This document shows positions 34,027 through 44,936 of a stretch of DNA of 64,000 nucleotides, one piece after another (the first letter of the stretch is position 1; every line of letters starts with the position of its first letter). Made by a program: the position numbers and the translations under genes. The notes below the pieces were generated by a model. The model saw only the letters and a list, made by a program, of their open reading frames with translations. It was not told the DNA's origin and searched no databases. This stretch comes from Microvelia longipes (lineage: Eukaryota; Arthropoda; Insecta; Hemiptera; Veliidae), in contig JACMZG010001913.1 in NCBI GenBank assembly GCA_018340805.1, positions 36,977,985 through 37,041,984 of the forward strand, given 5' to 3'.

Positions 34027-35397
34027 ATGTTTGTAAATACTTTAAAAACCCACTATTGGAGACATACAAAAACTGTTAAATTAAATAGAAAATACAAAAA
34101 AAGAAAACCTTGGATAACGAATAGCATCATAGAAAGTATATTAATCCGTGACAAAATGGCTAGGCAAGTTGACAGTGACCCGGAAAATGCAGAATTGAAA
34201 ACCGCTTATAAAAAATACAGAAATCAACTTAATAGAATTATAAAAACTGCTAAGAATCAATATCTAGAAGATGAAATTAAATTGGCTGGGCAAAATAATT
34301 TCAAAACATGGCAAATTATAATAGAACCTTAGGTAGAGAAAAATCTCAAACAGAAATCAAGGAACTAATTTTGCCAAGTGGTGAAAAAATAGTCAACAAT
34401 AAAGATATTGCAAATAAACTAAATGAACATTTCTCAAGCATTGGTGAAACTTTAGCTGACGAACAGAAAAAATACTGCAACTGTAGCTCTGACTCGAGTA
34501 CTGAAAATATACCTAGACTACCTGACTCTTTAGTTCTTTTACCTGTAACAGAAACTGAAATACTAAATCACATAAGGGAACTAAAAAAAACAAAGCTCCT
34601 GGTATAGATCAAATATCTGCAAAAAATAAAAAAGCATGCAAAGAAAATTTAGTCAAACCCTTAGTTTATATATTCAACACTGTTTCAGTTCGGGTATTTT
34701 TCCTAGTGTATTCAAAAACGCTGTCATCACTCCTCTGTTTAAGGAAGGATGTAAGTCTGACGTAATGAATTACAGACCAATATCTCTATTACCAGTAGGA
34801 GCAAAATTATTAGAGAAATGCATTGAAAGTAGAATCTCATCTTTTTTCGAAAAACATCAAATTCTCTCAAAATCTCAATTCGGTTTTCAAAACAATAAAA
34901 GTACTGACGACGCGATATGCACTAACTAAGTATATTACCTCAAAATTAGACAACAACAATAAAGTAATAGCAGTTTTTTTGGACTTAAAAAAAGGCATTT
35001 GACACAGTTGATCAGAAAAAATTAATAGAAAAACTTCAATATTATGGGATACGAGGGAAAGCCTTAGAATTACTTATTGACTATATTACAAACCGGCAAC
35101 AACAGGTAAAGTTACTTAACGACTTAAGCTCTGTAGCCACGCTTCATACTGGAACACAACAAGGAACAGTGACGTCACCGAAGTTATTTCTGACTTACAT
35201 CAATGATTTATACCTTATCCCTAATTTCTTAGGTGAAGTAATAGGTTTTGCTGATGATACGTGTTTATTGTTTTCATCAGACACACACAGCTGGCAAGAA
35301 TTGACAATCAAAGTAGAACAACAGCTGGCCTTAGTAAGCAAATGGCTCCACACAACCTATTTTTCTAAACACCAAAAAAACCAAATTTATTACCTTC
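34027..35397 (+). pseudogene. LINE reverse transcriptase, truncated by the gap
   Basis: Linker region with KKRKPWITNSIIESI (about 34,100), then LPVTETEILNHIRELK, VFKNAVITPLFKEG, NYRPISLLPV, SQFGFQNNKSTDDAI, a DTVDQKKLIEKLQ segment after an indel at about 34,985, GTQQGTVTSPKLF, TYINDL and the catalytic FADDT at 35,247-35,261. These are RT motifs 0-5 in order. Frame breaks occur near 34,330, 34,600, 34,925 and 34,985. The sequence runs into Ns at 35,398, so thumb and C-terminus are missing. The GTQQGTVTSP block departs from the usual GTPQGxVLSP. Confidence 0.85.
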
Positions 35398-36320
35398 NNN
35401 NNNNNNNNNNNNNNNNNNNNNNNNNNNNNNNNNNNNNNNNNNNNNNNNNNNNNNNNNNNNNNNNNNNNNNNNNNNNNNNNNNNNNNNNNNNNNNNNNNNN
35501 NNNNNNNNNNNNNNNNNNNNNNNNNNNNNNNNNNNNNNNNNNNNNNNNNNNNNNNNNNNNNNNNNNNNNNNNNNNNNNNNNNNNNNNNNNNNNNNNNNNN
35601 NNNNNNNNNNNNNNNNNNNNNNNNNNNNNNNNNNNNNNNNNNNNNNNNNNNNNNNNNNNNNNNNNNNNNNNNNNNNNNNNNNNNNNNNNNNNNNNNNNNN
35701 NNNNNNNNNNNNNNNNNNNNNNNNNNNNNNNNNNNNNNNNNNNNNNNNNNNNNNNNNNNNNNNNNNNNNNNNNNNNNNNNNNNNNNNNNNNNNNNNNNNN
35801 NNNNNNNNNNNNNNNNNNNNNNNNNNNNNNNNNNNNNNNNNNNNNNNNNNNNNNNNNNNNNNNNNNNNNNNNNNNNNNNNNNNNNNNNNNNNNNNNNNNN
35901 NNNNNNNNNNNNNNNNNNNNNNNNNNNNNNNNNNNNNNNNNNNNNNNNNNNNNNNNNNNNNNNNNNNNNNNNNNNNNNNNNNNNNNNNNNNNNNNNNNNN
36001 NNNNNNNNNNNNNNNNNNNNNNNNNNNNNNNNNNNNNNNNNNNNNNNNNNNNNNNNNNNNNNNNNNNNNNNNNNNNNNNNNNNNNNNNNNNNNNNNNNNN
36101 NNNNNNNNNNNNNNNNNNNNNNNNNNNNNNNNNNNNNNNNNNNNNNNNNNNNNNNNNNNNNNNNNNNNNNNNNNNNNNNNNNNNNNNNNNNNNNNNNNNN
36201 NNNNNNNNNNNNNNNNNNNNNNNNNNNNNNNNNNNNNNNNNNNNNNNNNNNNNNNNNNNNNNNNNNNNNNNNNNNNNNNNNNNNNNNNNNNNNNNNNNNN
36301 NNNNNNNNNNNNNNNNNNNN
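35398..36320. other. Assembly gap (Ns)
   Basis: 923 undetermined bases. They hide the 3' end of the plus-strand LINE and any elements before the BEL insertion. Confidence 1.
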
Positions 36321-36457
36321 ACATGTATGTATGTTTGTATGTATATAAAATATGTTGAAAATGTTGGTTGCTTATAACTCGAAAACTACTAAAAGGATCT
36401 AGACCAAAGTTTTTACTTCAACAATATATCAATATAGACAAATCATATATCAGAATG
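36321..36457 (+). repeat. Family D-like fragment next to the gap
   Basis: GTATGTATGTTTGTATGTAT and CTTATAACTCGAAAACTACT recall the TCTGTATG and loosely similar phrases of family D. It is the left flank of the BEL element. Confidence 0.35.
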
Positions 36458-36826
36458 TGTACCAATCTTGGGCCGATCTACCCGAATCGTAGATGGATGC
36501 CAGAACTGGTACCGGACAACAAGGACTGTAGTAACTAATGCAACTTTTGTTAAGCTTTACCTTGAATGATGATATGATGCTGATGCCTGCCGAGACCGGT
36601 CCGGGGTAGTAAGGCCATAATTTTAGTTCTCCCATAAACTATTTTTCACAATCAGAAAAATTGCCGCACACGAGTACAATAAAAGGGCAGCGGACATGAT
36701 AGGTTAACACGTTTTTCTTCTTCTTCTTCACCCAGAAGGGTTCTCCGTCAAGGTTGCCAACAAGATAAGAAACATTAGATACAGATCTACAAATCGGGGG
36801 CAACTAAACTTAGACTCAACTAAACA
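36458..36826 (-). repeat. BEL 3' LTR
   Basis: 369 bp beginning TGTTTAGTTGAGTCTAAG and ending GATTGGTACA on the minus strand (TG...CA termini). Identical to 43,048-43,415 except for one extra A in the run at about 36,656-36,660. The plus strand AATAAAAGGG may reflect an A-rich processing or promoter area, not tested. A purine-rich stretch GGTGGGCGG just inside it is a plausible polypurine tract. Confidence 0.95.
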
Positions 36827-36986
36827 TACCGCCCACCTAGGAATATCATTCCTAAGCAAACAGCTCAGGCCTACCAGTCTTTTGAGGTTAAATACAATTT
36901 ACTACCAAAGAGCAAAAACAAAAATACAACAAAAAAATTAACAAAAAAAATAAATTGTAAATCATAAAGTGTCGCAAAATAATAAA

Positions 36987-38634
36987 TCAAACTAAAATGG
37001 GGTGCGACTCCCCTAACCGCCCACCTTCAACAAGTGAAGGGGAGTGGCAGAGTTTGACGACGGGTCTTATTAGAACTCCAGTAACTGTCTTCACTTCTGC
37101 CACTCTAACAATGGAATCCTTGCCGGGAAAAACTCTTTGGATTCGTCCAATGGCCCATTTGCCAGGGCTCAGATTATTGTCCTTAATGATGACCATTTGT
37201 CCTTCCGCCACGTTAGGTATTTCTTGATTCCACTTGTGTCTTTGTTGAAGGGTATTAACATAGGTTATCGACCATTGCTTCCAAAAGGATGTAATTAAGT
37301 GATTCAATAGCAACCAGCGATCTCTTAAATTACGAGGAACATCTGAAGTAACTGGCTCTGTAAGTATCCGCGGAGGGTCAGCCATTAGAAAACTACCTGG
37401 TGTCAGGGGCTGACAATCATTAACATCCGGACTCATCGGACACAAAGGCCGAGAGTTCAAAGTGGCTTCTATTTGAACTAGCACCGTATAAAACTCTTCA
37501 TAGGTAAGTATTTGCTGGCCAATCACTCTAGACAGCAGGGTTTTAACCGACTTTATTCCAGCTTCCCAAATGCCACCCATGTGAGGACTGGCACTCGGAA
37601 GTGTTTTCCATGAGATGCCACGAGACGACATCAACAACCCAACGGCATTATCATACTTATCTGAAAGAGTCAAGTCTTCCCACTCTTTAAGCTTCCTCTT
37701 GGCACCTATAAAATTAGTGCCTCGATCGCTCCAGATTTCTTGAATGGCACCACGCCGAGCCATAAACCGCTTTAATGCCGCTAAAAAATCTGTCAGTTCT
37801 GCTCGTGCAGAGAGAGCACATATATATGCCTTGTAAGTGCGCGCGTTGCGCAGTCTTCCTAATTTAATTAGGAAGGGTCCTCCATAATCAACACCACATG
37901 TACTAAAAGGTTTTACATTTGACAGAAGGCGTGACGCCGGTAAATCCGACATAGATGGCTGAGCAGCCACTGGTTTAGCTCTATAACAGATAACACATTT
38001 AGACAGTTTATGTCTAATAACTTCACGTCCGTTAATTATCCAAAACTGCCTTTGAATTAAGCAATGCAAATTTAACGGTCCCGGGTGGAGGAATTTCCGA
38101 TGGTAATATTCAATGATGAGATCTGTCAAATGGTGTTTCTTTGGCAACAACATGGGATGTTTTTGATCAAATTGTAACGAAGAGTTTGTCAACCTGCCGC
38201 CGACACGCAGGAGACCATCTCCGTCTATAAATGGATTGAGTTTTTTCAAACGGGTGAGTCGTTGGCCCTTTGTAATCTCTATCATATCGGAATGAAATTC
38301 GGAATGTTGGACCCATTTGACGCACATGTGTAAGGCTTCTGTCAAATCAGCCGTCATTAAAAATTTCTCATGGCGTCTAGCCGCCGGATGGCATAGATTA
38401 TGTGCAAAGCGGCAGATCCATGCTACTGCCCGCCATAACTGAGAGAATAGAGAGAATCTGGCAAACAATTCTTCTGGCATGTTTAATTTATCCGGTAAAT
38501 TTACGTATAACATAGCAATCTTTGTTTCTGTTTTCACTGCGTTATCTTCAGCATTAGGCCTATTTGGCATAATTGGCCAGATATCCGGTGGTCCGACTAA
38601 CACTTAGGCCCGGTAAGCCATAAAGGATGATAAA
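36987..38634 (-). pseudogene. BEL integrase
   Basis: Inserts the cDNA into chromosomes. The open frame 36,987-38,603 (538 codons, GTG at its left edge, so not a real start) carries the HHCC zinc finger (H168, H173, C203, C206), the DDE core with D239 (GVDYGG), D293 (WSDRGTNF) and E347 (GGIWEAG), and a C-terminal DUF5641-like domain (SFWKQW, QRHKWN, PGKWAIGRI). Two indels at its N-terminal junction (about 38,604 and 38,640) separate it from RNase H: the bridging peptide ELIYHPLWLTGPKC lies in a third frame. Catalytic residues are all intact, so the domain looks recently functional. Confidence 0.93.
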
Positions 38635-39600
38635 TTAACTCTTAGGTAACAGGCCCCTAGAGGCGCAATCCGCAGGGTTCGATTCTGATGGTACATACCG
38701 AAGGTCGCTGGGCGCGATACGTCCTTGAATAGAGCTTACCCTATTTGCCACAAAAGTATGCCATCTTGTAGGACAAGACTGAACCCAATGAACTACCACC
38801 ATGGAGTCCGTCCAAGCAGTAACCGATGAGATAGAGCAGTGGGGTTCAAGCAATTTTTTAACTCTCTGTAGCAGCCTGGATAACAATTCTAACCCACAGA
38901 GTTCCAACCTGGGTAAGGTTGTTATTTGTACCGGAGCTACTTTCGACTTCGCCATGACCAGATTGACCCGTACTCCATCAGGGTGATTTGTCCGAACATA
39001 AACCACTCCAGCATATCCTTTCTGCGAACTGTCACTAAACCCATGCAACTGTACGTCAGTAGCACCATCAAGATGTAACGAGCGAGGTAACCTCAAATTT
39101 TCCAGCATTGGAAGATCTCGGTGAAAAGTTTCCCACTGCTCGCAAATTGCTGGAGCAGGAACATCATCCCAGTCAAGACCCAATTGCCACAATTCTCTAA
39201 TAAGACATTTGCCAACAAAAATAACTGGGCATATTAATCCCAAAGGATCATATAACTTGGCGACCTCCGATAATATCATCCGTTTACTAACAACATTGTG
39301 GCCACACTTAGTGTGAAATGTAAAACTGTCCACTGCTGGGTTCCAGACCAAACCCAGGATTTTAGTTGCGACATCCTCATCCTCACTAAAAGAAAAACAA
39401 TCAGAAGTCAGAGCCCGATGTTCTGGGGGTATAGTCTCCAATGCCTCCGGTCGATTACTCATCCATTTTCGAAGTTCAAAACCTCCTTTACCTGCAATTA
39501 GAACCAGTTCTCTTAGCAGTGAAACCGCATCTCCGATGGTTTTGACTGAAACAACCACATCATCCATATATACCTTAACAATGCTTCCGATGCTGCCGGG
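38635..39600 (-). pseudogene. BEL reverse transcriptase C-terminal part and RNase H
   Basis: The RT catalytic box YMDD is at 39,559-39,570 (VKVYMDDVVVS). RNase H follows, with acidic residues in HGFSDSSQKGYAG, LELCGLELLSRLL, AWTDSMVVVHW and NPADCASRG. The frame before VKVYMDD (39,600-39,729) is a shadow: an indel at about 39,575-39,610 shifts the real RT frame to the one upstream. The frame ends at a TAA at 38,635 within LLPKS. Confidence 0.9.
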
Positions 39601-40475
39601 TGATTGTTCCGTTCTTCCATTGCTAACTGACGCAAAGATCTTATAGCTAGATAAGGTGAAGCCGATACACCATATGTCACTGTAGTAAGACAATATTCCG
39701 AAACTGGATCTTCTACATTGAACCTCCACAGGATTCTTTGGTAATTCTGATGCTCTTCAGCCACTTGGATGTTCCGATACATTTGACGAATATCACAAAC
39801 CACAACTACATCGTGTAATCTCAGTCCAATCAAGATGTCTACAATGTCAGCTTGAAGTTTTGGACCCTTATATAGAATCTGGTTTAGCGCAGGACCGCCC
39901 ACCGTTGGCATCGAAGCATCAAATACAACTCTAAACTTGTGAGTATCTACATCTAAACTCCGAAATATGCAATGGTGTGGTATATAATACACCATGTTCA
40001 AAGATGCTGCACCCGACACCTTCCTCATGTGGCCCTGTTCCAGGTAGTCACTCATAAAATTATTATAAAGAGCCCGCATCTTGTCATTTCTTGCTAAGCG
40101 ACGTTCAAGATGAAGCAGCCTTTTTGTAGCGGCCAAACGACTGTCTCCCAACACCGATGGTGATTCTCGAAAGGGGAGTTGCACACAAAAACGACCATTT
40201 GCCAAACGCTTAAAGGTAGTTTCGTAATGAAGTTCACACTCTTGATCATCTTTTCCCAGTGGAGGTTTGGTTGAAACTTCTTCTATTTCCCAAAATTTTT
40301 TCATAAGGAAATTAATGTCTTTAATTTCTTCTGAAACTGACACATGAAAAGCATGCACTCTTTGAGGTAGCTTGCCCACTCTTCCTATTAAGCAATAGCC
40401 CCATATGGATTTGATTGCAACCGGAGAACCCTTGGGCCCGACTATTATGGGCCGATCATAACATGACCATACCAT
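39590..40475 (-). pseudogene. BEL reverse transcriptase N-terminal part
   Basis: Starts around RPIIVGPKGSPVAIKSIWG and GYCLIGRVG, the conserved link between protease and RT in BEL/Pao. It continues through YYIPHHCIF, RVVFDAS, LNQILYKGP and VVVCDIRQMYRNIQV (the first catalytic aspartate in CDIRQMY) to LTTVTYGVSASPYLA. The last residues before its stop (LRYIWMMWLFQ) are the YMDD region read in the wrong frame, which locates an indel just before it. The start overlaps the protease frame by about 20 bp in another frame. Confidence 0.9.
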
Positions 40476-41214
40476 TCAGCCCTAGTAATATATCAACTTC
40501 ACTAGGGGTGCAGTATTCCGGATCTGCTAACTGTAATTGTTCTATGTGCTCCCAGTTGCCAGAGTAGCATGGCATAGAAGGGCTCTTAGAAATCCGATCT
40601 ATCACAAGCGCGTCCGTTTTTACTTGCAATGTATCTACCGGTTTAAAGATACAATGCGTTTTGCCCTTAGTCTCACCGAGTGTTGCATTACCTAACCCAT
40701 AAACCGACACATCCGCCTTGGAAATGGTGAGGTTAAGACGATTGACACAGTTGGTTGTTATAAATGTTCCCTCACTACACGAGTCAAGAAGTACCTTTAC
40801 TGGCTGATATTTACCCGTGCCGTCTTGTATATGTGCACGCACTGTCGCTAGGAGAATGACTCCCTCTTTTGAGTTACATTTGTTTTGCACTGCGGCAACA
40901 AATGTATTATTTCCGGCCGCCGGGTCGCCCTCATTCTTATCCGTCTGAGCTGGTGGTGCAGCGCAGTCTTTGGTTTGATTGCTAGCTCCGCCTGAGTGGT
41001 TGCTGTCATGTCTTCTCCCATTGTAAAGGAGGACATGATGCGGCCTAGAACAAATAGAACATCCTGTTCGTTGAGGGCACTGAGGGGAAATGTGATCCGA
41101 TTTCAAACATTTCCAACAAAGTTTATTCCTAATCACAATTTGAATCCGATCCGAGACTGCCTTTTTCTTGAAGGTATAACAGCGATCCACTCCATGAACT
41201 ACATAATCGCTTAG
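40456..41214 (-). pseudogene. BEL zinc knuckle and aspartic protease
   Basis: C25-C28-H33-C38 (numbered from the GTG at 41,190) form a CCHC knuckle (CWKCLKSDHISPQC), followed by CSICSRPHH. The protease (DUF1758/A17-like) has its active site in VLLDSCSEGTFI (D136), with VYGLG and the conserved VDILLGLN near the end. It is in the same reading frame as the gag segment upstream, separated only by a TGA at 41,215-41,217. Compared with other BEL proteins, roughly 100 residues normally found between the DUF1759 region and this knuckle seem to be missing (from memory of the family, not aligned). Confidence 0.88.
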
Positions 41215-41986
41215 TCAGCATAAATAAAACCGGGACTGCCACTGTTCCACGTTGTGACCTGATGCTGTCAGTGCTCCAGTGATCTCCGCAATCTCCACAC
41301 TAAATTCTCTAACCTTTGTAGCTTCCCGAACAATCCTACTTGGGCTAAACAGAACCTCTAAATAAGAGTTAGTCTGCGTATGAGTGTTATCATACACTGC
41401 TTTTAGATTGTCCCAACAAACTGAATAGTTGGCCCCCGTTAATGGCAAGGAGCTAACTCGGGACAATGCTTCACCCTTTAATGCCGATCTAAGATAAACA
41501 TGGCGTTGTATATCAGTTAATGAATGATTGTTATGGACTGCGGCCACAAAGAAGTCCGAAAAACAAGGCCAGTCTTTGGCTTTACCATCAAATTCTATAA
41601 GTTGTAATTTAGGTAATTGGATATTTAGGGAATGAGTACCTGCCTGAGTACTTACATTAAATGACATTTCGTTGACATTGTCCGGGCTAGCCTCCAGCAG
41701 CACTGCTTTGATATTAAAATAACAGGCATCAAATTTAGCAGCCGCATCCTCCCATATATCCTCTTCTTCTATGCGTGGAAACTGCTTTGCATTGTAGGAA
41801 TTAATCTTCTTAATAGCCTCATGAAAACCTTCAAAGATGGTCTCTATTTTCTGTCATTGCCTTTAACAAAGCTAAACTCTTTTTATCATTCCGATCAGTT
41901 TCAACTTTCACCGCAGTTTCATTCATTTTTTCCATTTTCCGACTATATATTTTTACTTGAAATTTGACATCATCTATAACCCCCAT
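41215..41986 (-). pseudogene. BEL gag (DUF1759)
   Basis: The likely initiator is the ATG at 41,986 (MGVIDDVKFQVKIYSRKMEK); that frame closes at about 41,860, and the remaining gag continues one frame over (FEGFHEAIKKINSYNAKQF, then EEEDIWEDAAAKFD). The main block has the DUF1759 signature: LPKLQLIEFDG, DWPCFSDFF, HVYLRSALKGEALSRV, LPLTGANY and WDNLKAVYDN. It stops at TGA after QSRFYLC. The product would assemble the particle. The early frame break may be a sequencing error, given the identical LTRs. Confidence 0.85.
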
Positions 41987-43047
41987 GATGACGAATATTT
42001 AATATGTATATTATTTAAAACAAGTTAAATCCGTACACAAACTGATTAATTTAATCTGGAAATACCGAAATGAAGTAAAGATAAAATAAATTAGTCTCGA
42101 AAATTGTCAGAACAAATAATTACTTTCCGCACTCAAACAATATAATTGGCAATAGCCTTAAAAATTTAATCTAAATACAAACAAAAGAATTGAATCTCTC
42201 CGGAAAATTACTGGTGATAAAAAAAATAAATAATAAAATATAATTATTCCACTCCAAAAAATAATGAAAAAAAAATTACCACTATAAAGTCAACAAAATC
42301 AATTAGCAACTAAATTATATTGAAATTAACTATACTAAATTTTAAAGCAATTACACAAATTCTTAATTGCTATTACCAAAAAACAATCTAGTCTTCAGAA
42401 GAAAATTCCTAATAACCAAAAAAAACTTCAAAAATTAAACCGAACCTATATAATAAAATTCACAAGTTAATGTCTATAAATCAGAAAAGTACAAAAGAAA
42501 CTAAGAATAACTAGTGCCCGCTCTATTTCTATAATATCCATGAGTTAGTTTACGGACATCTTGTAAATCACATCTACTCCCCATAAAAACTCCATGGACC
42601 GGGAAATATGAAAATATATAACCAAAAATTACGCTAACTTCATAGGCACTTGTAAAATAGACTTAAACATAACTTTTCAATAATAAATATAAATATAATT
42701 TCAACATTTAGCACGTAAATAAGTGAAAATACAAACAAATAATTAAAACAAACTTCAAATTGTTTCCCGTCTTCCGAACTTTATCTTCATTCGCGATTGT
42801 ATTAATACCATACAAATTTTAATGAAATAATAATTATCATAAATTTTTACAATAAAAGAAAACTATAATAAAACAAAACCTCAAAAGACTGATTATTTGG
42901 AATATAAAACAAATAAGTTGCTGGCGTTCCGGGGACAGGCCAATAAGGTAACCAGCACTTTTTCACCGCCGAACTTTGGTGATATTAATCGAAATAAACT
43001 ATTCACAATGAGCCAAATCCATCCCAGGCTCGCAAGGACCATAAAAA
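41987..43047 (-). other. BEL 5' untranslated region and primer-binding site
   Basis: About 1 kb of A-rich leader without a long frame. On the minus strand TGGTCCTTGCGAGCC starts 6 bases inside the 5' LTR; its complement ends in ACCA, as a tRNA 3' end does, so it is the likely primer-binding site. The tRNA species is not identified. Confidence 0.6.
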
Positions 43048-43415
43048 TGTACCAATCTTGGGCCGATCTACCCGAATCGTAGATGGATGCCAGAACTGGT
43101 ACCGGACAACAAGGACTGTAGTAACTAATGCAACTTTTGTTAAGCTTTACCTTGAATGATGATATGATGCTGATGCCTGCCGAGACCGGTCCGGGGTAGT
43201 AAGGCCATAATTTTAGTTCTCCCATAAACTATTTTTCACAATCAGAAAATTGCCGCACACGAGTACAATAAAAGGGCAGCGGACATGATAGGTTAACACG
43301 TTTTTCTTCTTCTTCTTCACCCAGAAGGGTTCTCCGTCAAGGTTGCCAACAAGATAAGAAACATTAGATACAGATCTACAAATCGGGGGCAACTAAACTT
43401 AGACTCAACTAAACA
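43048..43415 (-). repeat. BEL 5' LTR
   Basis: 368 bp, TG...CA on the minus strand, the partner of the 36,458-36,826 LTR with one single-base indel. As the upstream LTR it should hold the promoter; no sharp TATA-initiator pair was identified. Confidence 0.95.
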
Positions 43416-44560
43416 GGAACTGATGACGACTGTTAACGGTTGACAGTCGGCTTTGTTATTAGTAATTATAATGAGTGGAGAGACGGAAACTTGTTTAGTT
43501 TTATTTCTTCTAATCTTAGCACTCCACAGCTCGATCCATCATAAAAACTTAAAACTGTATTCTTCTAGATCTTTAGAAATCCATAAAATTTCGATCGCGT
43601 TTTTTTAACGACTGAAGTTTAGAGAAAACAGAAAAATCATTGTTAAATCGTGATAATTGTAGATAATCAAAGCAACTAATAAGAACTAATACAAGTGGAA
43701 CATGGAAAATCAAAAAAGGTACATGGTACGCCTACTGGTTCCAAAGGTACAAACATTTAACCATTCTTCTTAAATATATTCCTGTTTGTCCAAGATTTAA
43801 AAAAACAACGATGACACAATAATGCACATCCTAGGCGCATGGGAATCCAATAGCAGCCTAAGTTTCAAAATATTTGGCTCAGACATTCTGCCAGAAGAAA
43901 CCATTGATATTTTTTTTAATAACATCAGGGAGATAGGTATAAAGATCCCATTTAATAGGACAGTGTACACTTAAAGTCGTAAATAAAATTAACTATTTTC
44001 TTTAGCCTTAAAAAAATCTAAAAATCTTGACACTAAACCTTAGCAGTTAAACCCCTAAACGTAAAAAATAATAATATAACCTTTACACCCAGAACCCGCG
44101 TATCAGATCAACCTGATTGAGGTTTTCCTGTGGTTTCTCTCAATTTTCGAGGCAAATGCCAGGGTTTAAATCGTCAAAAGTCAGACTGCAGAGGCAACCC
44201 TTTTTGAAACTTCTGCTAACTACCTTTACAATATAATTCTATTCGGACCATCATTAAAAATATCTTTTGACAATATTAAAAAAATAAAATACCAAACCAA
44301 AAAAAAATATATATATAAAAATTATCTTAACCAATCAAATCCCCTCACACTCCAAAAAAATTATAAAAATTTATACCTCAAAAATAACAAAAAATAAAAT
44401 AAAAATGGCACAAATTACCCTAAGTCAATAAATAAAATATGTATCCGGTTTACACAAAATAAATATTGTATACTTTTGCCAATGAAGAACTTGTTTATAA
44501 AAATAGGATAGTAATTAGAAAAATACAGAAAACCATTTTCACCGGAAGACCTAAAACTTC
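43416..44560. other. Spacer with a possible LINE relic
   Basis: AT-rich. On the plus strand at about 43,805-43,975 a frame reads DDTIMHILGAWESN, SFKIFGSDILPEE then FNNIREIGIKIPF, which recalls the C-terminus of RNase-H-type LINE pol proteins. It is short and unconfirmed. The rest is A-rich with no gene. Confidence 0.35.
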
Positions 44561-44567
44561 ATAGGAA

Positions 44568-44712
44568 AATACGGGCCTTTGGTCTGTCGCATCTGTGCGG
44601 TCTCGGTTCTTAGGGTCGCTTAGTGGCCATGGTTTTTACGGTCGCTTAGCGGCCATGGCCTTTACGGTCGCTTAGCGGCCATGGCCTTTAGGGTCGCTTA
44701 GCGGCCACATTA
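44568..44712 (-). repeat. GC-rich mini-hairpin cluster with 26-bp tandem units
   Basis: Begins ACGGGCCTTTGG and contains about four units of GGTCGCTTAGCGGCCATGG with CTTTA linkers. Each unit has an imperfect palindrome around CGCTTAGCG and a GGCCATGGCC palindrome at the junction. On the minus strand it ends AAAGGCCCGTATTTTC, as the cluster at 61,960-61,976 ends. It lies just left of the composite palindrome region. Confidence 0.6.
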
Positions 44713-44936
44713 AGTCTCTCCTCGAAACAAAACTTCATTGACACAGCACTTTAAATAAAACTAGGGGCTATAATCAGTGCAAAACCTAACAAACAAGAAA
44801 AACAGAATACGTATAACAAAACATTAATAACCAACTGAAGGAGAAAAGTATAAGGTAACAAAATTAAAAAAATCTAAGATGAAATAAAAGATTAAATAAA
44901 TAAATTTGAGAGCTGTGGTCCAAAGGGTAAATAAAT

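Larger units (their letters stand above)
30609..35397 (+). mobile_element. LINE retrotransposon (plus strand) carrying a virus-type SF1 helicase
   Basis: Order: ORF1 with zinc knuckles (30,620-31,153), two tandem hairpins (31,158-31,258), an unassigned segment (31,270-32,150), an SF1 RNA helicase (32,152-33,054), an endonuclease (33,129-33,900) and a reverse transcriptase (34,030-35,397). It is cut at the right by the assembly gap and at the left appears 5'-truncated within ORF1, where it meets the other LINE. Helicases derived from plus-strand RNA viruses have been reported in insect LINEs, and this order agrees with that. Confidence 0.8.
36458..43415 (-). mobile_element. BEL/Pao LTR retrotransposon, complete
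   Basis: A 6,958-bp element on the minus strand: 5' LTR at 43,048-43,415, candidate primer-binding site at about 43,024-43,041, 5' UTR, gag (41,986-41,215), zinc knuckle/protease, RT, RNase H, integrase (to 36,987) and 3' LTR at 36,458-36,826. The protease-RT-RNase H-integrase order is that of BEL/Pao. LTRs differ by one A, so insertion is very recent; yet the coding region has about five frame breaks. The outside flanks (GAATG on the left, GGAAC on the right) do not form the 4-6 bp target duplication expected. Confidence 0.95.

Noticed and set aside
35169..36377. 402-codon and 319-codon frames across the Ns
   Set aside because: Most of each consists of undetermined bases; only the first 76 codons of the plus-strand frame are real (LINE RT).
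42893..43225. 110-codon minus frame in the LTR, with a 61-codon twin at 36,450-36,635
   Set aside because: It is LTR sequence read in one frame, runs across the LTR/leader boundary, and has no known protein motif.
43805..43975. LINE pol C-terminus on the plus strand next to the BEL element
   Set aside because: The resemblance (HILGAW, FKIFG) is suggestive but the stretch is short with no RT or RNase H beside it; mentioned only within the spacer entry.
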